From assembly GCA_050485365.1 (NCBI GenBank), contig JBJHBH010000093.1, forward strand, positions 1 to 12,977: 12,977 nucleotides of DNA, written 5' to 3'. Shown one piece after another: positions 6,574 to 11,601 of this stretch (positions are counted from its first letter, which is position 1; every line of letters begins with the position of its first letter). The stretch comes from JARFUG01 sp050485365. Lineage in GTDB: Bacteria; Desulfobacterota; Desulfuromonadia; Desulfuromonadales; JACZKF01. The position numbers and the translations under genes are program-made. The notes beneath the pieces were generated by a model that was not told where the DNA came from, searched no databases, and saw only the letters and a list, made by a program, of their open reading frames with translations.

Positions 6574-6720
6574 GCGTTGTCACGCGACGACGCAACGACG
6601 CGACGAAAGGCAGATTCAAAAGCAACTGCCTTCGTTAGCGCAGACCACACTGAGAACCGGAGTGCCAAAAATCAGATTTTGGTTTAAAACGTCGCGTCGT
6701 CGCGTGTGGCCGGTTTTGGT
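6574..6720 (-). repeat. Palindromic MITE/REP-like element, copy 2 (inverted)
   Basis: Same family as the element at 2438-2550 but in opposite orientation. Arm 6580-6605 starts TCACGCGACG; the other arm (6690-6707) is an 18-bp version lacking 8 bp. The shared block 6580-6626 matches copy 1 at 44 of 47 positions, and the CCGGTTTTG end matches its CAAAACCGG. The interior is longer than in copy 1 and includes ATCAGATTTTGGTTTAAAAC. It begins one base from the stop codon of the HAD gene (6722-6724), so it fills almost the entire gap between that gene and the ABC operon promoter. Confidence 0.75.
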
Positions 6721-6721
6721 T

Positions 6722-7426
6722 TCACATGCGGGATTTCAGGGCATCGACCACGGTTTCGGCGAGATCGTCGATGCTCTCGCGCTGCAGCGCCGATACGATG
6801 CGGTGCGCGCCGGACAGGACGTCAGGGGGGAAGTTGTTGGTCACGGCCAGCACGGCGAGGCCGGCGCCACGGGCCGAGGCGATCCCTGCGGGGGTGTCTT
6901 CGATGGCGACGCAGGCGGCGGGATTTTGAAGGCGCCCGCCGTGGCGCTGCGAGAGGCGCTCGAAGGCGAGGCGATAGCTCTCGGGGTCGGGCTTGCTCAC
7001 CGCCACGTCGTCGGCGGTCACCATCACCGGGAAGACCCCCTGGATGCCGAGCCCTTCGAGGACGGGAACGATGTCGCTTCGCAGCGCGCCGCTGCACAGA
7101 GCGACGGGGAATTCGGCCGCCGCCCTTTCGATCAGATCGAGAACGCCGGGGTACGCCTCCACGCCCTCGGCGACCTCGCGCTGGAAGGCGTCGGCTTTCT
7201 GCGCGATAAGCTCGCGCATCCGCGCCGCATCGAGGGGTCGCCCCATCAGAGCGAAGACCTTCTGCAGCGCCCCGCGGTCGTCGAGCCCGACATACCCCTG
7301 CAGGTAGTCGTCCCAGCTGAAGCTGAAGCCGAGCGGTTCGAGCACCCGGCTGAAGGCGCGCCAGTGAAGGGGCTCTGAATCGACGATCACCCCGTCGAAA
7401 TCGAAGATCACCCCCTCGAGCGTCAC
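6722..7426 (-). CDS. HAD-superfamily phosphatase / phosphoglucomutase-like hydrolase
   Basis: A 234-residue subfamily IA HAD enzyme of the CbbY/Gph/beta-phosphoglucomutase type. Motif I is DFDGVIVDSEPLH with nucleophile D9 and acid D11. A helical cap follows (about residues 17-90). Motif II is CSGA with S112, motif III is SKPDP with K145, and motif IV is IEDTPAGI with E176 and D177. It should hydrolyse or isomerise a small phosphorylated metabolite in the cytoplasm; the substrate is not readable. The chosen GTG start overlaps the stop of the thiamine-binding gene (GTGA) and has GAGGAAG just upstream, so the two are translated as a pair. That pairing makes a thiamine-phosphate substrate conceivable but unproven. 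Confidence 0.88.
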   Translation of the reverse strand: MTLEGVIFDFDGVIVDSEPLHWRAFSRVLEPLGFSFSWDDYLQGYVGLDDRGALQKVFALMGRPLDAARMRELIAQKADAFQREVAEGVEAYPGVLDLIERAAAEFPVALCSGALRSDIVPVLEGLGIQGVFPVMVTADDVAVSKPDPESYRLAFERLSQRHGGRLQNPAACVAIEDTPAGIASARGAGLAVLAVTNNFPPDVLSGAHRIVSALQRESIDDLAETVVDALKSRM

Positions 7427-7716
7427 AGCTTCCTCTGCACCGACTCGACCTTGCCGGCCATGGTGTGCTCCTTGTCGCGCCGGTCGTCGATCTTGATCAG
7501 GGTCGAAACCCGAACCGCTCCGGCAGCGAAGGGGGATTCGTGCATCTTGGCGATCAGGGCGAGGATCTCGGTGATGTCCCCCTCCAGAATCGTCCCCATG
7601 GGGGTGAGCTGATACTTGATCCCCGACTCCCGCACGATCTGCAGGCATCCGGCGACGTATCGGGAGACGCTCGTCCCGACCCCCAGCGGCGTGACGCTGA
7701 TTTGTACTACGGCCAT
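7423..7716 (-). CDS. MTH1187-family (DUF77) thiamine-binding protein
   Basis: A 97-residue cytoplasmic protein of the small ferredoxin-fold MTH1187/YkoF group. Diagnostic stretches are SVTPLGVGTSVSRYVA near the start, KYQLTPMGTILEGD in the middle, and STLIKIDDRRDKEHTM with KVESVQ at the end. Structural work on the family links it to thiamine or hydroxymethylpyrimidine binding; it has no known catalytic role. AGGAGAGG lies about 10 bases before the ATG. Its stop overlaps the GTG of the HAD gene. The leader (7717-7911) contains a large nested inverted repeat but no TPP-riboswitch motifs that I can find. Confidence 0.9.
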   Translation of the reverse strand: MAVVQISVTPLGVGTSVSRYVAGCLQIVRESGIKYQLTPMGTILEGDITEILALIAKMHESPFAAGAVRVSTLIKIDDRRDKEHTMAGKVESVQRKL

Positions 7717-7760
7717 CGTTTGTTTACCTCTCCTGTTAATTCAGTTCGTCATCGGTGGAA

Positions 7761-7869
7761 AAGGGTCTCGCGCCCCCCACTCCGAGGGACGCCATGAACC
7801 TATCCCTGGGGGCTTGACTGGCGCCATCCGGGCGCCAGACACCCTCTGCGTGGGCGCCCCGAGACCCTT
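7761..7869 (+). ncRNA. Candidate structured RNA, possibly 6S-like
   Basis: Four nested helices close on one another. They are a 10-bp perfect stem (AAGGGTCTCG 7761-7770 with 7860-7869), a 7-bp helix with a bulge (7771-7780 with 7850-7856), GAGGG/CCCTC (7784-7788 with 7842-7846), and a perfect 8-bp hairpin CTGGCGCC/GGCGCCAG (7818-7838). A 29-base asymmetric bubble lies at 7789-7817. On the plus strand the bubble reads CCATGAACCTAT, similar to the CCUGAGCCGAUA of the 6S RNA central bubble, but the total is shorter than typical 6S (160-200 bases). Read on the minus strand, the stem ends in TTTT and could be a terminator/attenuator between the secretin-like and thiamine-binding genes. Strand and identity are uncertain. 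Confidence 0.4.
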
Positions 7870-7911
7870 CGGTGCAGAGTTGCCCCCACTTTTCGATTTC
7901 AGTTGTCCCGC

Positions 7912-8691
7912 TCAGGGGCGCTCGACCTTGATCCAGATCGCCCGGTCCGGCTCTTTCCCGCCGGCTCTCAGGGTGAGGATGGCGCGGCCGAGATCGCTTC
8001 GCCCTGAGATGTGATCGGCCACATTATACCACTCTCCCAAAGGAATGCGCACCGTCGTCGCCAGGTGCTGGAACTCGACGACCTCCGGGTTGGACGGGCT
8101 CAGAAAGACCATGTGCGGAACGATGTCGACCTGAACCTCTTCGCCGCGAAGCTGGGGGCGCACGCGAAAACCCGTCGTCGCCTCGCGGTGCTCGACCTCG
8201 CGCACCACCGCAGACTGCCGCCCCGCCATGACGAGGACGTCGCGGGTGAGGGGGACCTCGCGGCCGACGACGATGAGCGCCGACTCCCCTTCCAGAACCG
8301 AGAGGGCCTGCTCGGCCGCGTGCTCAGACGTACCGAGGACCCGATCCTGCGATGCCGGCGCGCCCCCCGTGCCGAGGCGCACATCGCCCTGGGCGCCCCT
8401 TTCGATGGCCGTGCGCGAGGCGCTCTGGCGCACCGAAATCCGCAGGCGCTCGCGGGGGGTGTCGAGGCTTCGGATCACCTCTTCGAGAGCTTCGAGCTCC
8501 CCCGGCGCGCCGCGAAGAATCACCTTCCCCTCATACGGCACGGCGCTCGCGCCGGGGCCGAGCAACTGCTGCAGGACGGAGGCGATCTGCGCCCCGTCGC
8601 GGTGCTGCAGCTCGACGACACGAACGTCCGTCGCCGCGGAGGCGACGCACAAAGCAACGATCATCGCGATGGTCAAAAGAACGGTTCGCAT
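7912..8691 (-). CDS. Exported secretin-like protein lacking a full barrel
   Basis: A 259-residue protein with a signal peptide (MRTVLLTIAMIVALCVASAA, cleavage near residue 20). Residues 23-90 form a short NolW/N-type secretin domain (VRVVELQHRDGAQIASVLQQ, then VILRGAPGELEALEEVI and a LD turn). Residues 130-225 resemble the opening of the secretin domain (GESALIVVGREVPL, TGFRVRPQLRGEEVQVDIVP, then TTVRIPLGEWYNVAD). The protein ends before the later barrel strands and S-domain, so it is far shorter than GspD or PilQ. It may be a periplasmic accessory or a degenerate relative of secretins. ATG 8691 is preferred because GGGGAG sits 6-11 bases upstream; an in-frame ATG at 8718 has no proper spacing. 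No secretion-system partner lies nearby. Confidence 0.75.
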   Translation of the reverse strand: MRTVLLTIAMIVALCVASAATDVRVVELQHRDGAQIASVLQQLLGPGASAVPYEGKVILRGAPGELEALEEVIRSLDTPRERLRISVRQSASRTAIERGAQGDVRLGTGGAPASQDRVLGTSEHAAEQALSVLEGESALIVVGREVPLTRDVLVMAGRQSAVVREVEHREATTGFRVRPQLRGEEVQVDIVPHMVFLSPSNPEVVEFQHLATTVRIPLGEWYNVADHISGRSDLGRAILTLRAGGKEPDRAIWIKVERP

Positions 8692-8726
8692 AGGTCTCCC
8701 CAAGTGAAAAAGCGGCATCTCCCTTC

Positions 8727-8755
8727 ATTAAATACCCTCGGCGGCCTCAATGCAA
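8727..8755 (-). promoter_or_regulatory. Promoter of the secretin-like gene
   Basis: On the minus strand TTGCAT (8750-8755), a 17-base spacer and TTTAAT (8727-8732) lie about 36 bases before the ATG at 8691. It is back to back with the promoter of the lipoprotein gene. Confidence 0.5.
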
Positions 8756-8782
8756 ACACTCTTGTCCCTTTTCGCGTGTCGA

Positions 8783-8810
8783 TTGACAGCCTCCGCTCCG
8801 GCTATATGCT
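8783..8810 (+). promoter_or_regulatory. Promoter of the small lipoprotein gene
   Basis: A consensus -35 TTGACA (8783-8788), a 16-base spacer and TATGCT (8805-8810) lie about 42 bases before the ATG at 8853. Confidence 0.55.
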
Positions 8811-8852
8811 CATGATAGAAGGAGAAAGTTTGCGAAACAGAAAGGATACATC

Positions 8853-9092
8853 ATGAGAGCGATGAACGTGCTGATCATGATCTTCTTGGCAGCCGCCCTC
8901 GCCTTTTCGGGGTGCAGCAGGCAGGCCGCCGGCGGCGCGGCTGTCGGCGCCATCGGCGCCGGAGGCATCTACGAATATCAGGCCCACCGGGCGATGCAGG
9001 AGCTTGAGCAGGAGCGCGAGGCGGGAGCGATCACGCAAGAAGAGTACGAGCGACGCAAAAGGGAGATCGAGCGCCGCTCCATTCTGCAGTGA
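8853..9092 (+). CDS. Small SHOCT-like lipoprotein
   Basis: A 79-residue protein with a hydrophobic signal and lipobox FSGC (acceptor C21). The mature part starts with a glycine/alanine-rich stretch (AAGGAAVGAIGAGG, residues 25-38) that may act as a glycine zipper. It ends in a charged helix with the SHOCT-type pattern LEQEREAGAITQEEYERRK (residues 51-69), a short C-terminal module found on many membrane or envelope proteins. AAAGGA lies about 7 bases before the first ATG; a second ATG three codons later is possible but has no better site. Function is unknown; an envelope role is inferred from the anchor. It is divergent from the secretin-like gene. Confidence 0.78.
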   Translation: MRAMNVLIMIFLAAALAFSGCSRQAAGGAAVGAIGAGGIYEYQAHRAMQELEQEREAGAITQEEYERRKREIERRSILQ

Positions 9093-9128
9093 CGCATCCG
9101 TGCTCCAACGCCGATGCGCATAAAGAGA

Positions 9129-9153
9129 GGGGCAGACCGCAACGGCCTGCCCC
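9129..9153 (-). terminator. Terminator hairpin between convergent genes
   Basis: GGGGCAG and CTGCCCC close a hairpin with inner CCG/CGG pairs and a CAA loop. On the minus strand it is followed by CTCTCTTTATG, so it best serves the MamK-like gene ending at 9234. It may also stop plus-strand transcription from the lipoprotein gene, although no T run follows on that side. Confidence 0.6.
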
Positions 9154-9166
9154 ATCTGATGTCATC

Positions 9167-9186
9167 CCGAAGGAGCGCTCCTTCGG
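9167..9186. repeat. 20-bp perfect palindrome
   Basis: CCGAAGGAGCGCTCCTTCGG equals its own reverse complement. It follows ATGTCATCC, a lead-in I associate with dispersed repeats in proteobacterial genomes. It lies between two convergent genes and could be a repeat remnant or a secondary terminator. Confidence 0.6.
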
Positions 9187-9233
9187 AAATCCTCCCTTCG
9201 CCAATTCCCCATTGGTAGGGGAAGTTTGAACCA

Positions 9234-10262
9234 TCAGATCGCCTCCCAGAACTCCTCGGGCATGTCGCGGGCGAGCTCCAGCGCGCCGTCGGAGCCGGCG
9301 TACAGAGGCTCTTCGACGCAGGTGATGGTGCACGGCGCCCAGTCGGCGAGGGCTTTCGTCAGGTGCTCGGCCAGCCCAGCGATGCGGCTTCCGCCCCCCG
9401 CCAGGATGATGTTCCCCCGCACCTTGGCCTGGAACTCCGGATCGAACTTGGCGATGAGATCCATGGCGGTCTCGGCGATGGACGGCACGATGCTCTCGCA
9501 CGCCCGGCGCACCTCGCCAGAGATCTCGTGCGCCACCATCTTGCCGCGCACCGGAATTTCGACCTCGATCTTCTTCCCCCCCGCCCCAACGAAGCCGTGC
9601 TGCTCCTTGAAGCGGCGCACCATGGTGAGGGTGAAATCGGCCTGCGGATATTTCTCGGACAGCAGTTTGAAGAGCTGTCCGTCGACGTAGTCCCCCGCGG
9701 TGGCGAGGCTGCGCTGGTCTTCCTCGGTGGGCATGGCGCCGTGCATGATGCAGAAATCGACGGTGCCGGCGCCGATGTCGATGACCATGGCGTTCTCCAG
9801 GGCGCCCAACCCGTACGCGACGGCGAAGGGCTCGGAGACGACGATGAGCTTGTCGGCGAACTTCGAGACGGCCTTGCGGATGGCGCTGCGGTTGACCTTG
9901 AGCGCCTCGGCGGGGATGCCGACGGCGGCATGGACCTTCTGCCCCCGGGCGGGGGCGGCGAGCTCGATCAGGTGGCCGATGAGCTCCGCCACCGACTCCT
10001 CCTCCTTCTCGGTCCCTTCCTTGATGACTCCCCCTTCCAGCGGACGAAAGAGGTTCAGCGACAGGCGCTGCGCGAGGGCCTCCTCGCCGAAGAGGACCTT
10101 CTTGCCCAGCAGCTTCCGGGCGACGAAGTCCTTGGGCCACCCGACGTAGCTCTCGACCCAGCGGCGCTCTCCCGCGCTGGTCGATATGGCCGAGCGGGAG
10201 GTCCCCAGATCGATCCCCACCGCGAGTATTTCATCCTTTTCCATTTGTTTTTTCTCCGACAT
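9234..10262 (-). CDS. MamK-like bacterial actin
   Basis: A 342-residue actin/Hsp70-fold ATPase. Phosphate-1 loop GIDLGTS is at 16-22, phosphate-2 loop VIDIGAGTVDF at 160-170 and adenosine motif ILAGGGSRIAGL at 286-297. It resembles MamK, the magnetosome-aligning filament, beyond the shared motifs: VGWPKDFVARKLLG, LIVVSEPFAVAYGLGALEN, EDQRSLATAGDYVD and FKEQHGFVGAGG all have near counterparts there. E144 and D162 match the residues reported as critical in MamK (E143, D161). MreB and Hsp70 lack these stretches, so a MamK-group filament protein is the best call. ATG 10262 lies inside the amidase gene, 11 bases after GGAGG; ATG 10244 has GGAG 9 bases upstream and is nearly as likely. No magnetosome gene is visible nearby. 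Confidence 0.82.
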   Translation of the reverse strand: MSEKKQMEKDEILAVGIDLGTSRSAISTSAGERRWVESYVGWPKDFVARKLLGKKVLFGEEALAQRLSLNLFRPLEGGVIKEGTEKEEESVAELIGHLIELAAPARGQKVHAAVGIPAEALKVNRSAIRKAVSKFADKLIVVSEPFAVAYGLGALENAMVIDIGAGTVDFCIMHGAMPTEEDQRSLATAGDYVDGQLFKLLSEKYPQADFTLTMVRRFKEQHGFVGAGGKKIEVEIPVRGKMVAHEISGEVRRACESIVPSIAETAMDLIAKFDPEFQAKVRGNIILAGGGSRIAGLAEHLTKALADWAPCTITCVEEPLYAGSDGALELARDMPEEFWEAI

Positions 10263-11361
10263 GCGCGTTTATACCTCCATCCGGTCTTTTTACGGGGTGC
10301 GAGAGGTTCAGGTAGTTGACGATCCCCCCTTCGAGATAGGCCGCGAACTGTTCGCGGCGCTCGGGATCGGCGAGCTTCTTTTCTTCCTCGGGGTTGCTGA
10401 TGCAGGTGATTTCCGCCAGCACGGCGGGCATCTCGGCGCCGAGCAGCACGACGAACGGGGCGGTCTTGATCCCCCGGCTGACGCTGTATCCGGCCTCCTG
10501 CCTGACGTTCAGGTAGAGGTTTTCCTGGATGGCCGCCGCCAGAAGCCGCGACTCCTGCTCCTTGAAGGTGTCGCCGATGCGCTGGATCATCCCCCGGAAC
10601 TCGGTCATCAGGTATTCGGAGCCCCGGTTCTCCACCGCCGCCAGACGCATCGCCTGCTCGTCGGCGGGCTGGGCGCCGAAATAGTAGGTCTCGATGATGT
10701 TGATCTGGGGCGTCTCGATGGCGTTGACGTGAATGGAGATGAACAGATCGGCGTGGTTGTCGTTGGCGAAGCGCACCCGGTCGCGCAGCGAGACGAAGAC
10801 GTCGTCGTCGCGCGTCATGAGGATGCGGTAGCCCGGGTAGCGCATCAGGCGGTCGCGCAGCCGGCGGGCCACGTCGAGGGTGACCTCCTTCTCCATCAGC
10901 CCCCCCGGCCCGATCGCCCCGGGGTCGCGCCCGCCGTGCCCGGGATCGATGACGATGGTGCGCACGCCCAGATCGAACAGCTCGGCAAGACTCATCCCCG
11001 TGGCGGTCAGGGCGCTGTAGTTGCGCGCGACGCTCCCCTGCGCGTCGCTCTGGTGAAGAATCTCCTGCAGCGAGACCGAGCGGAAAAAGAGCTCGGGCGG
11101 CGCGATCTTCCCCGTGTAGACGGTGCGGGTCAGCGCCTCGGGCGCCTCGGGGTGCTGGGCGGAGAAGGCGAACAGAACCCCGGAGAGCCCCAAAAGGACC
11201 GGCAAAAAGACGGCGAGGACGAAAAGGCGGTAGGGCCTTCGCGACGCGTCTCGACGGCGCGGCCCGGCCGGGGGCGCCGCGCGCCGCTCGCCGAGGTTGT
11301 CCCGGAGGACATCCTGGAGGATGGCGCGTCTGACTCTGGAGGGAACGGGGGCATCGGCCAT
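10231..11361 (-). CDS. N-acetylmuramoyl-L-alanine amidase (Amidase_3, AmiC type)
   Basis: A 376-residue zinc hydrolase that cuts the bond between muramic acid and the stem peptide of peptidoglycan. A proline/arginine-rich cytoplasmic start precedes one membrane segment (about 45-66), then a linker of about 65 residues. The catalytic domain (about 134-352) has zinc ligands H142 in DPGHGG, E157 in MEKEVT and H211 in ISIHVN, with catalytic E317 in LAEITC. The anchor in place of a cleavable signal and the missing AMIN domain suggest a membrane-tethered enzyme facing the periplasm. ATG 11361 has no clear ribosome site and sits directly after the stop of a possible small frame (TGAAATG). Its 3' end overlaps the MamK-like gene by 14-32 bases, so both are probably co-expressed. 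Confidence 0.9.
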   Translation of the reverse strand: MADAPVPSRVRRAILQDVLRDNLGERRAAPPAGPRRRDASRRPYRLFVLAVFLPVLLGLSGVLFAFSAQHPEAPEALTRTVYTGKIAPPELFFRSVSLQEILHQSDAQGSVARNYSALTATGMSLAELFDLGVRTIVIDPGHGGRDPGAIGPGGLMEKEVTLDVARRLRDRLMRYPGYRILMTRDDDVFVSLRDRVRFANDNHADLFISIHVNAIETPQINIIETYYFGAQPADEQAMRLAAVENRGSEYLMTEFRGMIQRIGDTFKEQESRLLAAAIQENLYLNVRQEAGYSVSRGIKTAPFVVLLGAEMPAVLAEITCISNPEEEKKLADPERREQFAAYLEGGIVNYLNLSHPVKRPDGGINAHVGEKTNGKG

Positions 11362-11362
11362 T

Positions 11363-11485
11363 TCACGGCTTGGGGGAAGAGAGGTTGACGAATCGGCGCA
11401 AAAGGTCTTCTGCAAAGGTGATGCCCTCGGGCGCAGCGCCGCCGAAACGGCGGATGAAGACGATCCGCGAGAGGGCGTCGGGCAT
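11363..11485 (-). CDS. Possible 40-residue frame or gene remnant upstream of amidase
   Basis: ATG 11485 opens a 40-codon frame with strong GC preference at third positions, ending one base before the amidase ATG (TGAAATG). The product contains RIVFIRRFGG and TFAEDLLRRF and matches no family that I recognise. The same phase stays open upstream to 11575 with equally gene-like codons but no start codon there. It may therefore be the tail of a decayed gene rather than a true small protein. No good ribosome site precedes the ATG. If it is translated, it would couple to the amidase start, which lacks its own site. The remaining spacer to 11601 holds the upstream region of the plus-strand gene; only a weak promoter-like pair (TTGTGG, 16 bases, TAGACT, about 11516-11543) is seen. 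Confidence 0.3.
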   Translation of the reverse strand: MPDALSRIVFIRRFGGAAPEGITFAEDLLRRFVNLSSPKP

Positions 11486-11601
11486 TTCCCGTAGCGCGCC
11501 GACGATTTGCGTCCCTTGTGGAGCGTCGCCGACGGGATAGACTGGCGCGTAACGCGTCGAGCGCGTGAGGGAATTTCACTTTTCAGCCAAGGAGACGAGA
11601 C

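Noticed and set aside
7761..7869. Cyclic-di-GMP (GEMM) riboswitch, from CACGCAGAGGG on the minus strand
   Set aside because: The match stops after the first segment; the GCAAACC and CGCAAAGCC conserved parts are missing.
7717..7911. TPP riboswitch upstream of the thiamine-binding gene
   Set aside because: The conserved CUGAGA and the GAUCUGGAUAAUGCCAGC-type elements are absent on both strands; the nested helices do not match the TPP fold.
9234..10262. Plain MreB or DnaK assignment for the actin-like gene
   Set aside because: At 342 residues it lacks the DnaK substrate domain, and several stretches outside the ATP motifs match MamK rather than MreB.
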